From the NCBI RefSeq assembly GCF_018128285.1, contig NZ_CP072380.1:62001-126000 (forward strand): a stretch of DNA of 64,000 nt, in the 5' to 3' direction. A model generated the notes under the pieces. It worked only from the letters and a program-made list of their open reading frames with translations, did no database searches and had not been told where the DNA came from. The DNA comes from Atopobium sp. oral taxon 416. GTDB taxonomy: Bacteria > Actinomycetota > Coriobacteriia > Coriobacteriales > Atopobiaceae. The stretch's first letter is position 1; every line of letters begins with the position of its first letter. A program made the translations under genes and the position numbers. Shown here in pieces: positions 28,300 to 37,520 of the stretch.

Positions 28300-28761
28300 A
28301 TGGCAGAAAAGCCGCTTGTCGGTATCATCGTAGGTTCCAAGTCAGATTTACCGACTATGGGAGCCTGCACCCAAGAGCTCGAAGAGTTCGGCGTCCCCTA
28401 TGAGCTCGAGATCGCCTCAGCGCACCGCGCACCGCTGAAGGTGCAGAAGTGGGCGACGACCGCAGAGGAGCGGGGGCTCAAGGTCATTATCGCCGCAGCC
28501 GGCAAGGCGGCGCACTTGGGTGGCGTCGTGGCAGCCTATACGACGCTTCCGATCATCGGTGTTCCGCAGAAGACCTCTGATTTGGGTGGCATGGACTCAC
28601 TTCTGTCTATGGTTCAGATGCCCTCCGGCGTGCCCGTTGCCTGTGTGGCAATCGGCGGTGCCAAGAATGCGGCTATCTATGCGACGCAGATTTTAGGTGC
28701 GACGATGCCTGAGTACCGTGAGAAGATCGCCGCTATGAAGAAAAAGATGGCTGAAGCTTAA
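28300..28761 (+). CDS. purE: N5-carboxyaminoimidazole ribonucleotide mutase
   Basis: Class I PurE (153 residues) converts N5-CAIR to CAIR. The motifs are [37 protein letters not shown] and [20 protein letters not shown]. The start ATG at 28300 follows AGGGAGGT. The partner purK is not in the window. Confidence 0.97.
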   Translation: MAEKPLVGIIVGSKSDLPTMGACTQELEEFGVPYELEIASAHRAPLKVQKWATTAEERGLKVIIAAAGKAAHLGGVVAAYTTLPIIGVPQKTSDLGGMDSLLSMVQMPSGVPVACVAIGGAKNAAIYATQILGATMPEYREKIAAMKKKMAEA

Positions 28762-28781
28762 ACAGAAAGAAGTAGATAGCG

Positions 28782-29228
28782 TTGACAAAGGAAGAACTCT
28801 TAACTGAGATCAAAAATTCAATGAAGGCGCACGATAAGGTCAGGACCTCGATCCTGCGCCAGGTGCATCAGGCTATTAAGCAAGTTGAGATCGATGAGCG
28901 CCGTGACGCCACTGAGGATGATATCGCTGCGGCGGTGCAGAAACTGCAGAAGGTGACTGGGCAGGAGATCGATGGCCTCAAGAGGGGCGGAGCTAAGAGC
29001 CATGCTAAGCGTATCGCTGAGCTCTCCAAGCAGGCAGATATCTTAGGTTCACTGATCCACGTACTTTCAGGAAAAGAACTCGAAGATAAGATTGATACCC
29101 TGATACAACAGCTCGGTGCCACGACGAAACACGACATGGGCAAAATGATGGGTGTGCTAAACAGGGAAACCAAGGGAAGCTTCGACAAATCTGCAGCTGC
29201 CGCGTATCTCAACAAGAAGCTTTCATAG
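28782..29228 (+). CDS. YqeY-like (GatB/YqeY domain) protein
   Basis: The 148-residue protein matches the YqeY family, which resembles the tRNA-binding tail of GatB. Features are SMKAHDKVRTSILRQVHQAI, SKQADIL and a C-terminal HDMGKMMGVLNRETKG. The start is TTG at 28782 with AGAAAGAAG upstream. It is 20 bases after purE and 19 before the sortase, so likely co-transcribed. The role is not well defined. Confidence 0.85.
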   Translation: MTKEELLTEIKNSMKAHDKVRTSILRQVHQAIKQVEIDERRDATEDDIAAAVQKLQKVTGQEIDGLKRGGAKSHAKRIAELSKQADILGSLIHVLSGKELEDKIDTLIQQLGATTKHDMGKMMGVLNRETKGSFDKSAAAAYLNKKLS

Positions 29229-29247
29229 AGCAGTTAGGGAACCAGGT

Positions 29248-30270
29248 ATGGCACGCCACTTTGCCAAAGAGAAACCTAACTATGGAGATGCCGCTGCTGC
29301 CGAGCAGGGGCAGCAGGCGGCCAATGTGTACGACAATGAGGAGGATGGGTACGCACAGACCCAAAATCCTTACAGTGCCGGGGCTGAGGGCACCACAATC
29401 CGCGAGGGGTATAAGTCGCTCGCTGACAGTGACCATGTAGTCACCAATGGTGCCAACCAGAATCCGAAAATGAGAAAGCGCAAAGGCGAAAAGCAGGAGA
29501 AGACCTACAAGCACCCTGCCTTACAGGTACTCTCAATCATCCTTCTGATCGCCGGCATCGTCCTGATTGCACTGGCAGGCTACTTATTCTGGCAGCAGCA
29601 TGAGCGCTACCAGCAGCAGGAAGAGGTCAACGAACAGCTCGCCGTCTATGAATCGGGGAATGAGTCCGATGCCCCTATTATCGATTGGGCGGGCCTCGAA
29701 GCGATCAATTCAGATGTCGTCGGCTGGATCAAGATCCCCGGCACAGTGATCGACTACCCGGTCTATCAGGGTGCTACCAACGATACCTACCTGCGCCACA
29801 CTGCAACCGGCGAGTACAGTCTGGGCGGGCAGGTCTTTATGGATTACCAAAATCAAGAGCCGGGCATGCTCGATCAGCAGACGCTCATCTATGGGCATCA
29901 CCTGCTCGACGGCTCCATGTTTAAAGCGGTATCCGATATGGTCGACCAGGCTACCTTCGATTCGCATCCCACTGTGTGGTATGTGGACGAGAACAATACC
30001 TACTATGAGCTGGAACCGCTCCTGGTCTATAAGACCGTGGCAAGCGATGGCAATGTTCGCCAACTGAATTTCGATACCACCGATGCATTCCGTCAGTACC
30101 TCGCCGATTTGCTCGATAAGGTATCTGCCTCACGCCAGGATGCTCTGTCGGTCATCGGGCACACTGACCATGTGCTGACACTTATCACCTGTAACTATGA
30201 TCATGGCTTAACTAATCCGAATCGAACGATTTTGATCTGTGTCCCAAAGTCTGAGGCACAGGATTCGTAG
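29248..30270 (+). CDS. Class B-type sortase
   Basis: This 340-residue sortase has a long hydrophilic N-terminus (about 1-88), one membrane segment (about 91-115), and a sortase domain at about 145-335. The catalytic triad is visible: His217 in YGHH, Cys315 in TLITCNYD and Arg326 in NPNRTIL. Conserved strands VGWIKIPGTVIDYPVYQ and SLGGQVFMDYQN support class B-like. Sortases join surface proteins to peptidoglycan. No LPXTG-type substrate is encoded nearby; it sits between yqeY and purF, so it may be a housekeeping enzyme. Confidence 0.93.
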   Translation: MARHFAKEKPNYGDAAAAEQGQQAANVYDNEEDGYAQTQNPYSAGAEGTTIREGYKSLADSDHVVTNGANQNPKMRKRKGEKQEKTYKHPALQVLSIILLIAGIVLIALAGYLFWQQHERYQQQEEVNEQLAVYESGNESDAPIIDWAGLEAINSDVVGWIKIPGTVIDYPVYQGATNDTYLRHTATGEYSLGGQVFMDYQNQEPGMLDQQTLIYGHHLLDGSMFKAVSDMVDQATFDSHPTVWYVDENNTYYELEPLLVYKTVASDGNVRQLNFDTTDAFRQYLADLLDKVSASRQDALSVIGHTDHVLTLITCNYDHGLTNPNRTILICVPKSEAQDS

Positions 30271-30316
30271 ACGGTTGCATCGACCATATGGTGGTTGTGA
30301 CAGATAGGGAGACACG

Positions 30317-31825
30317 ATGGGGGAGAACCCAAACGATATGGACCATCTGTACGAGGAGTGCGGCGTTTTTGGCATCTGGGGACCGAACCGAGACGTTGCC
30401 CGCCTCACTGCCTTTGGCCTTCGTGCGCTGCAGCACCGTGGCCAGGAATCTGCCGGCATCGCGGTGGGCAATGGGGAGACTGTCCTAGTCAGAAAAGACC
30501 TCGGACTCGTCGATTCTGTCTTTACCGATGCAGACCTCGCAGCCATGCGCGGCAAAGTCGCAATCGGCCATGTGCGCTATGGCACGGCGGGGGCCAAGAG
30601 CTGGGAATCGGCACAGCCGCACCTCTCGACCATCGGGACGACGATCATAGCGCTGGCACACAACGGCACCTTGGTGAATACCGATGAGCTGAGGCGCGAG
30701 TTGATCGAGCGTAACGTCTTCTTCCGTTCCAATACGGACTCAGAGGTCGCTGCTCAGCTCGTAGGGTACTTTACAACCCAAATGCACCATCTGCGCGAAG
30801 GCATCCGCTGTGCAATGCGGATGATCGATGGTGGGTATGCGATCGTTCTGCTCAGGGAGAATGCGCTCTACGCTTTCCGTGACCCCAACGGGATCCGTCC
30901 GCTCGTCTTAGGGCTTTTGGGACACGATGACTATGTGGTGGCCTCGGAAACCTGCGCCCTCGATATGGTCGGCGCCAAGTATCTGCGTGATATTGCACCC
31001 GGTGAGATCGTCCGCATCTCGGATGATGGGCTGATCTCTGAGAAAGGTGTAAAACCGCGGCAGCAGGCGCGCTGTATCTTTGAAGATGTCTATTTTTCAC
31101 GCCCGGATTCCTATGTCGACGGCAGCTCAATCTACAGCATGCGCTACGAGATGGGTCGTCAATTGGCGCGGGAGGCTCCGGTGGCTGCAGACATGGTATT
31201 CGGTGTCCCTGACAGCGGCCTTCCACCTGCGGAGGGATACGCCCACGAGTTGGGCCTTCCCTACGGGGAAGGCCTGATCAAGAACCGCTACATAGCGCGT
31301 ACCTTCATTCAGCCGACCCAGGAGCTGCGTCAGCTTGGTGTGCACCTGAAGCTCAATGCGCTGCGTGACAACGTTGCAGGTAAGCGTCTGGTGATGGTCG
31401 ATGACTCAATCGTGAGGGGCACCACCTCAAAGCAGATCGTCAAGATGCTGCGCGAAGCCGAAGCAAAAGAGATCCATGTGAGGATCGCTGCGCCTGAAGT
31501 GAAGTGGCCCTGCTTCTATGGGATCGATACGGGGACCCAGGATCAGCTGATCTCCGCCCGATACAGTGAGGAGCAGGTCTGCAAGTACATCGGGGCAGAC
31601 TCCCTGCATTTCCTGTCGGTCAAGGGGCTCGTGCACGCGTGCCCTAAAGGGGGATACTGCACCGCGTGCTTCACCGGAGATTATCCGGTATCAATCCCGG
31701 ATGACTTCTCAAGCGAGCGCTTCCTGACCGGATATCGTCCACACAACCTGACGAAGCCCCCAAGGGGAGCCCGGATGCAGATAGCGGACTTTGTCCATGA
31801 ATACCATGAGGAGGATAACGCATGA
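30317..31825 (+). CDS. purF: Amidophosphoribosyltransferase
   Basis: PurF commits PRPP to purine synthesis. The 502-residue protein begins with a 14-residue propeptide, then CGVFGIWG with the catalytic Cys15 released on maturation. The phosphoribosyltransferase signature VMVDDSIVRGTTS is at about residues 355-367. Cysteines near the C-terminus (HACPKGGYCTACF) fit the iron-sulfur type found in Bacillus. The stop overlaps the purM start (ATGA). Confidence 0.97.
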   Translation: MGENPNDMDHLYEECGVFGIWGPNRDVARLTAFGLRALQHRGQESAGIAVGNGETVLVRKDLGLVDSVFTDADLAAMRGKVAIGHVRYGTAGAKSWESAQPHLSTIGTTIIALAHNGTLVNTDELRRELIERNVFFRSNTDSEVAAQLVGYFTTQMHHLREGIRCAMRMIDGGYAIVLLRENALYAFRDPNGIRPLVLGLLGHDDYVVASETCALDMVGAKYLRDIAPGEIVRISDDGLISEKGVKPRQQARCIFEDVYFSRPDSYVDGSSIYSMRYEMGRQLAREAPVAADMVFGVPDSGLPPAEGYAHELGLPYGEGLIKNRYIARTFIQPTQELRQLGVHLKLNALRDNVAGKRLVMVDDSIVRGTTSKQIVKMLREAEAKEIHVRIAAPEVKWPCFYGIDTGTQDQLISARYSEEQVCKYIGADSLHFLSVKGLVHACPKGGYCTACFTGDYPVSIPDDFSSERFLTGYRPHNLTKPPRGARMQIADFVHEYHEEDNA

Positions 31826-32886
31826 CAGCAAATACGCATATCAGTTATGTGGACGCAGGCGTCGATGTCGATGAAGGGGCCCGTGCCGTCGACTTGATCA
31901 AAAAGGATGTAGCGCGCACTACCCGCCCTGAAGTCATCGGAGGATTGGGTGGCTTCGGCTCCTGCTTCTCCCTCAAATCCTATAAGTCGATGGATGATCC
32001 CGTGCTGGTTTCCGGTACCGACGGAGTCGGCACCAAGTTGGCGATCGCGCAGCTGCTGGACCGCCACGACACCGTCGGCCAGGATCTGGTCGCCATGTGT
32101 GTGGACGATATTGTGCCGCTCGGCGCTGAGCCTCTCTTCTTCCTTGATTACATCGCTATCGGTAAGCTCAAGGCAGAGCATGTCGCCCAGATCGTCAAGG
32201 GCATCGCTGATGGCTGTGCAATGAGCGGATGCGCCCTGGTCGGTGGTGAGATGGCAGAGCATCCCGGCGTTATGAAGCCCACGGATTACGACGTGGCAGG
32301 CTTTGCCGTCGGTATCGTCGACCGCGCCAAGATGTTGGGCCCCGCGCTTGTCCAGGATGGTGACATTATCATCGGTCTTACGAGCTCAGGCATCCACTCC
32401 AACGGCTATTCCCTGGTGCGCAAAGTAGCGATTGAGGGGAAGAGCATCGAGGAGCTTGAGCAGCCCGTCGCGGAGCTAGGGGAATCCCTTGCTGACGCGG
32501 TGATGAGACCGACGACCATCTACGCAGGCAAACTGGTGGAGGTCCTGCGTGCCGGCGCCCCGATTCACGCGATGGCGCACATCACCGGCGGTGGCATCAC
32601 GGAAAACCTCAATCGTGCGCTGCCGTCCAACTTGAATGCGCTCGTCAACCGCGGCGGGGAGGCAGGTCCTGATTGGAATGTCCCGCCCATCATCACCTAC
32701 TGTGTGAAGGCAGCGGGGTTGACCCTCGAAGAGGCCTATAGGACCTTCAACATGGGTGTCGGTATGAGTCTGCTGTGCGCTGAGCGGGACAAAGACAAGG
32801 TTATAGACCTCCTCAACAAGGAAGAGCTCCATCCGTTTGTGATGGGGAAGTGCGTCCCGGGCGAAGGCAAGGTGGTGTATCGATGA
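31822..32886 (+). CDS. purM: Phosphoribosylformylglycinamidine cyclo-ligase
   Basis: PurM closes the imidazole ring (AIR synthetase). At 354 residues it has normal length, with GGFGSCF, SGTDGVGTKL, MCVDDI, GGEMAEHPGVM, GLTSSGIHSNGYSLVRKV and HITGGGITENL. It overlaps purF and purN by four bases each, so the three are translationally coupled. Confidence 0.98.
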   Translation: MTANTHISYVDAGVDVDEGARAVDLIKKDVARTTRPEVIGGLGGFGSCFSLKSYKSMDDPVLVSGTDGVGTKLAIAQLLDRHDTVGQDLVAMCVDDIVPLGAEPLFFLDYIAIGKLKAEHVAQIVKGIADGCAMSGCALVGGEMAEHPGVMKPTDYDVAGFAVGIVDRAKMLGPALVQDGDIIIGLTSSGIHSNGYSLVRKVAIEGKSIEELEQPVAELGESLADAVMRPTTIYAGKLVEVLRAGAPIHAMAHITGGGITENLNRALPSNLNALVNRGGEAGPDWNVPPIITYCVKAAGLTLEEAYRTFNMGVGMSLLCAERDKDKVIDLLNKEELHPFVMGKCVPGEGKVVYR

Positions 32887-33518
32887 GCAAAGAGATCAAG
32901 CCGATCAAGCTCGGCGTACTGATCAGCGGTAATGGCACCAATCTGCAGGCCATGATCGACAGGATTCAGGAAGGCACGCTCGATGCCACGATCGAGCTTG
33001 TCGTCTCCTCCCGCCCCGATGCGAAGGGGCTCAGGCGGGCTGAGAAGGCAGGCATCCAGACGCTGACGCTGGATAAGTCGATCTATGCGAATCCTGAGCA
33101 GGCGGACCTCGTGATTGCCACCGAGCTCAAGCAGCACCACGTAGAGTACGTGGTGATGGCGGGATACATGCGAAAGGTACACGATCCGATTCTTGCAGCC
33201 TTCCCGAACTGCGTCCTCAACATCCATCCGGCGCTTTTGCCGAGCTTTAAGGGCGCTCACGCGATTCAGGACGCCTATGACTATGGCGTCAAGGTGACCG
33301 GCGTCACAGTCCATTTTGCCAACAGCGACTATGATTCAGGGTCGATCATCGCGCAGCGGGCTCTGAACGTTGAGGAGGGATGGAGCGTCGATGAGCTGGA
33401 GGCGCATATCCATGAGATCGAGCACGAGCTCTATCCTGACGTTATCGAGGCGCTTGCACAGGGTCGTGTGCACCTCGAACCTTCTTCGCGCCGTGTTGTT
33501 ATCGATCCGATCCAATAA
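32883..33518 (+). CDS. purN: Phosphoribosylglycinamide formyltransferase
   Basis: PurN (211 residues) transfers formate from 10-formyl-THF to GAR. SGNGTNLQAMID is at the N-terminus; the catalytic Asn-His-Asp set appears in LNIHPALLPSFKG and DYDSGSIIAQ. I chose the ATG at 32883, overlapping the purM stop; a longer frame from 32850 is internal to purM. Confidence 0.97.
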   Translation: MSKEIKPIKLGVLISGNGTNLQAMIDRIQEGTLDATIELVVSSRPDAKGLRRAEKAGIQTLTLDKSIYANPEQADLVIATELKQHHVEYVVMAGYMRKVHDPILAAFPNCVLNIHPALLPSFKGAHAIQDAYDYGVKVTGVTVHFANSDYDSGSIIAQRALNVEEGWSVDELEAHIHEIEHELYPDVIEALAQGRVHLEPSSRRVVIDPIQ

Positions 33519-33639
33519 GTAAGCTCAGCCAACCAGCAGATCATGCTACGGTGATGGAGTGCCACGCAAGCATATTCCTGCGGGCCTATACTCTATATGC
33601 TGCGATACATCTCCTCTGCTGTGGAGGGAGACACAATAC

Positions 33640-34989
33640 ATGAGTCTACGTTCATCGTTTGCAACCGGGGTAGGCAGACTCTGCACCTGGGGGTTGCGTT
33701 CCGTTTTTCACCACAATGCGTCCCAATTGCCGGGGCGCGTTGCGCTTTCCGTTGATCCGCAGATAATTGCGGACCTCTCACACAAGCTCCGCTATGGCTC
33801 CGTCGTGGTCTGCGGAACGAATGGCAAGACTACCACGACGAATCTGATTGCCAATGCGGCGGAAAAGACAGGGTTTTCGGTCCTCTGCAACCGCGCGGGT
33901 GCCAACATGGCGCCGGGCGTCGCTTCTGCGCTGCTTCCGGGTAGCCAGGCCGATTGGGGCATCATCGAGGCTGATGAGCTTTCGACGATCCAGATTCTGC
34001 CGCAGCTGAAGCCTAAGTATCTCATCCTGCTCAATCTCTTCCGCGACCAGCTTGACCGGGCCGGTGAGATCGACCGTGTGCAGGATACGATTGTGCGGGC
34101 GCTTGCAGCTTCACCTGACACCACGCTTGTAGTAGACGGTGATGATCCGCTCTGCGTCGGTATCGCGACGAGGGCCCACAGAGTGGGGACCAAGGTTATT
34201 GCGTTTGGCATCGGGGAGGATCTACACCTTCCGCCGGACCGGGTGCCGGAAGCGCGCTTCTGCCAGGTGTGCGGCGCCCCGCTCAACTATTACTATCGGA
34301 CCTATGCGCAGCTCGGGGATTTTTACTGCCCCAACGGTGACTTCCAACGACCGAAGCTCGACTATGTGGCGACCGGCGTCAAGGTGGCCTCACAGGGCGT
34401 CTCCTTTGACTTCTCGCTGCGTAGCCACCTCAAAACGCGCATTACGGCTACATTCGGTGGCGTCTACATGGTCTACAACCTGCTTGCGGCGGCCACGGCG
34501 GCGCACCTTGTAGGCGTTGATCCGAATGTCTTCCAAAAGACGCTGAACACGTACCATCCGGAGAACGGACGGCTTCAGCATTTTGTGGTGGGTGGCAGAG
34601 AGGTGATCCTCAATTTGGCGAAGAATCCGACCGGCTTTAACCAGAATATCTCGCTTCTGCAGACGGATACACGTTCCAAAGCAGTCTTCTTTGTGATCAA
34701 CGACAACTTCAACGACGGCAAAGATATCTCCTGGATTTGGGATGTCGATTTCGAGCGGCTACTCTCAGAGCAGGACCTTAAAGTTTTTGCAGGGGGACAC
34801 CGGGCAAACGATGTACAGGTGCGGCTGAAGTATGCGGGCATCGATGCTCCGATTTACCAGGACATCAAAGACATCCTGGCGCAGCTGGCGCAGAGTCCCA
34901 AGGACCATCCGCTCTATGTGCTGTGCAACTACTCGGCGCTGTGGCCCAAGAAAGCTGAGCTGGAGAAGATGGGAGAGAGACATGAGTAG
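33640..34989 (+). CDS. murT: Lipid II isoglutaminyl synthase, MurT subunit
   Basis: MurT (449 residues) with GatD amidates D-Glu of lipid II. It has a Mur-ligase fold: P-loop GTNGKTTTT at 59-67, ADELSTIQILPQLKPKY, LLNLFRDQLDRAGE and a C-terminal DISWIWDVDFE. The zinc-ribbon insertion has Cys208, Cys211 and Cys230, but the place of the fourth cysteine is Gly233 (YCPNGDF). The start ATG at 33640 follows GGAGGGAG. It overlaps gatD by 8 bases. Confidence 0.95.
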   Translation: MSLRSSFATGVGRLCTWGLRSVFHHNASQLPGRVALSVDPQIIADLSHKLRYGSVVVCGTNGKTTTTNLIANAAEKTGFSVLCNRAGANMAPGVASALLPGSQADWGIIEADELSTIQILPQLKPKYLILLNLFRDQLDRAGEIDRVQDTIVRALAASPDTTLVVDGDDPLCVGIATRAHRVGTKVIAFGIGEDLHLPPDRVPEARFCQVCGAPLNYYYRTYAQLGDFYCPNGDFQRPKLDYVATGVKVASQGVSFDFSLRSHLKTRITATFGGVYMVYNLLAAATAAHLVGVDPNVFQKTLNTYHPENGRLQHFVVGGREVILNLAKNPTGFNQNISLLQTDTRSKAVFFVINDNFNDGKDISWIWDVDFERLLSEQDLKVFAGGHRANDVQVRLKYAGIDAPIYQDIKDILAQLAQSPKDHPLYVLCNYSALWPKKAELEKMGERHE

Positions 34990-35734
34990 TACGCAAAAGG
35001 GTCTTACGATCTGCCATCTGTATCCGGAGCTTCTCAATCTCTATGGCGATTCAGGCAATATCCTGTGCCTTAAAAAGCGGCTGGAGTGGCGCGGGCTTAC
35101 CGCGGATATCCGCCAGGTCCATGTAGGGAGTGCCCCTGATTTTACTGGGGTTGACATTGTGTTTATCGGTGGTGGCTCTGACCGCGAACAGCGGATCGTG
35201 TGTGATTGGCTGCTGAGGCAACAGCAGGAACTGGAGGCCTATGTCGAGGACGGTGGCGTGCTCGCAGCAGTCTGCGGTGGCTACCAGCTGTTGGGGTCCT
35301 CCTATCTGACGGAGAAGGAGAAGGTAGAGGGCCTATCCTTGGTGGACCTCTACACTGATCACGGAGATCCGCGCCTTATCGGCAACATTGTCGTGCAGAG
35401 CTCCATCTCCCCTCAGCCGATTGTGGGCTATGAGAACCATGCGGGGAGAACCTACCTCGGTGAGGGCGTGAAGCCCTTAGGTAAGGTACTGTATGGCAAC
35501 GGCAACGACGGGATCACCGGGCTTGAGGGTGTTGTGTACAAGAATGTCCTCGGTACCTATATCCATGGTCCGTTGCTGCCCAAAAATCCCGGCGTCGCCG
35601 ACTGGCTGCTCTCCCGGGCACTCGAGCGTAAGTACGGGACAGCGGGGTTGGAGCCGCTCGATGATACAGAAGAGCTAGCTGCCAACAAAGTCATGTACGA
35701 CCGGCTGATGGCGGGAGACGTCAAAGAGAAGTAA
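34982..35734 (+). CDS. gatD: Lipid II isoglutaminyl synthase, GatD glutaminase subunit
   Basis: GatD supplies ammonia from glutamine to MurT. This 250-residue CobB/CobQ-type glutaminase has the nucleophile Cys98 in AAVCGGYQLLG, the start LTICHLYPELLNLYGDSGN, and the histidine region GTYIHGPLLPKNP. I chose the ATG at 34982, which overlaps the end of murT and follows GGGAGAGA. A strong terminator follows. Confidence 0.96.
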   Translation: MSSTQKGLTICHLYPELLNLYGDSGNILCLKKRLEWRGLTADIRQVHVGSAPDFTGVDIVFIGGGSDREQRIVCDWLLRQQQELEAYVEDGGVLAAVCGGYQLLGSSYLTEKEKVEGLSLVDLYTDHGDPRLIGNIVVQSSISPQPIVGYENHAGRTYLGEGVKPLGKVLYGNGNDGITGLEGVVYKNVLGTYIHGPLLPKNPGVADWLLSRALERKYGTAGLEPLDDTEELAANKVMYDRLMAGDVKEK

Positions 35735-35762
35735 CGCAACCGCTCACTTCTGTACGATAAGC

Positions 35763-35797
35763 GCGCGTGGATGTTTCAGAAAACATCCACGCGCTTT
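35763..35797 (+). terminator. Terminator of the purine/murT-gatD operon
   Basis: GCGCGTGGATGTTT and AAACATCCACGCGC form a perfect 14-base stem with loop CAGA, followed by TTTAT. Confidence 0.92.
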
Positions 35798-36155
35798 ATA
35801 TCGGGCTATATGGTTCTCATACACTACCGGTCGCTCCCTCTCTCGTCATACAGCACAACAAACACCTCAAGATGGCTTGAGCGTATCAAATGGATGTCAG
35901 AACGCCGTTCCCGTACACGGGAAAAGGTCAGCGGCATTTTCAGGATGAAAACAGGCGACTTTACGTGCAAAGGAAAAGGTCGAGAGAGGAATCGGTACCT
36001 TATTTATATGCCTGGCCCTGTACATTGCATTTCTTCCTCGCTGCTTCAAGGGTTAGGTCTGAGGAAACAGGTCTGAAATCCCGCCGTCTCGACTCTGATG
36101 GCTTGATATCTTGGTCGGTAGCTTAGTCACTTTTCTTAGCTGCTAACTGACTAAG
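35798..36155. other. Non-coding or decayed stretch
   Basis: I see no supported gene here. Short open frames lack ribosome sites and known motifs. At 36119-36158 an 11-base perfect inverted repeat (TAGCTTAGTCA / TGACTAAGCTA) overlaps the stop codon of the minus-strand Fic fragment. Confidence 0.5.
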
Positions 36156-36659
36156 CTATCTCTTTTTGCATTTCTGGTTCTGACTGTTCGACTTGTCCGG
36201 TATAGACATTTCCACATATCCCTGCTCCAATGCAGGGTTCAGATAATTCTTCCGGAAGGTCGGTCTGTGTGAAAGTCCAAGCCGACGCATAATTTCCACA
36301 GCCGAAAGCTCCTCATCACCGAGAGTGTCCAACAGCTTCCGTATATGAGGATTTATGCCTGGATTCCCGTCTTCCGGATTGCCGACAACCGAAGTCTCTC
36401 TCAGCGTATCCAGAATAATCTCCAGCATCAGTTCTACAAAAGCCACACTGTCCGCAGTCTTGCCAGACTTTCCAAGCGCACTATAGAGGATTTGTGGCGT
36501 GAAAACCCATGGGACTTCAGTTCGCGGGATGAAACGCTGTCCGATCATGTCTGCCTTAGCTCTCAAGTGTTTGAGGGTTTCGGTGCTGACTTCACCTGTG
36601 GTGGCAATGAGCTGTCCACTTGACCAGAACGTATGTTTATGCCAGCAGACATGGCACAA
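36156..36659 (-). pseudogene. Fic-family protein, C-terminal fragment
   Basis: The last ~100 residues match the C-terminal winged-helix part of Fic proteins: VAFVELMLEIILDTL, LLDTLGDEELSAVEIMRRLG, HRPTFRKNYLNPALE and IPDKSNSQNQ. The catalytic Fic motif HPFxxGNGR is missing, so the AMP-transferase domain has been lost. The first ~55 residues look unrelated and may be junction sequence. It lies at the edge of a transposon graveyard. Confidence 0.8.
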
Positions 36660-37022
36660 CTATGATGTGTGGGCCTCCCATATGTGGAAGGTGGTGAGTG
36701 CATACAAAGTACGCACGAACTCGCTTGGGCAGTGGGTGGATCATGTAGTGGATATGGTCTTTATCGGTTTGCATGTGGAGTATTTAGATGGTGTGCTGTA
36801 GAGCGATTCTTTAGTGAGAGCTAAGTGATGTTTGTGATCATCACCTAAGCGATGAGTGTCTTCCTTCGCTAGTTGGTGGAAAGGATGAGGTGGCAGCAAA
36901 GCAGGTATCTCGAAGGGTTTTTGTGCTCACAGTGACTGTTCAAGGTGGCGCTTCTTGCTCTTAGGTGTCAGTGAATATATTGCATACAGCAAGCTATCGA
37001 TATTTAGGCAGGTAAGACAAGC
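36660..37022. other. Unexplained intergenic stretch upstream of the TnpB remnant
   Basis: No gene is supported on either strand. Part of it may be the left end of the TnpB-carrying element, but I could not define an end. Confidence 0.4.
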
Positions 37023-37440
37023 ATGCAGTATGGAGTGCAAACCAACTACAGCTGCCATCTCAGTGCCAACCACTATCGCAAGTTGAAATGTCTTTGCCTA
37101 TATGCGAACAACCTCTACAGCAAGGCTTTGTATCAAACAAGGCAGCATCTCTTCATTGCAGGCGGGCTTTTCAGCTGAAAGACCAACTATCATCTGTGCA
37201 AAACCAACGATACCTACAAGATGCTGCAAGCCTAAGGGGCCCTACACACGGTAAAGGGTATCGCCTATAGCTTGAAAGCTTCCCCTACACTATTGAGAAG
37301 ATACAAGAGTGGCAACTACAGCTACTCTCAAGTGTTGATCTCACACTACAGGACAAAGGGCAGCGTGTTTTTGTTGATACTTCCCACGAACGGGTTGTAG
37401 AAACTGCCCAAAAGCAGGTAGCTTCTACAGACCTATCCTA
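37023..37440 (+). pseudogene. TnpB-type transposon protein, N-terminal half (decayed)
   Basis: From ATG 37023 the frame reads MQYGVQTNYSCHLSANHYRK, then YANNLYSKALYQTRQHLF and, after a TGA, NYHLCKTNDTYKMLQA. A later frame reads LLRRYKSGNYSYSQVLISHY. These match the N-terminal region of IS200/IS605- and IS607-type TnpB (OrfB) proteins. Several stops and a frame change break it. The C-terminal half is found at 38825-39529, with an IS5-like element between. Confidence 0.8.
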
Positions 37441-37520
37441 GCCATGTCGAACGTTTGGATGGGGCAGTGTATCAAGGGTATCCTCTCTAGGGAAACGATG
37501 ATTAATGCCCCATAACGTGT

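Noticed and set aside
36660-37022. Possible serine recombinase (IS607 TnpA) upstream of TnpB
   Set aside because: No recombinase motif was found in any frame, so the IS607 assignment stays open.
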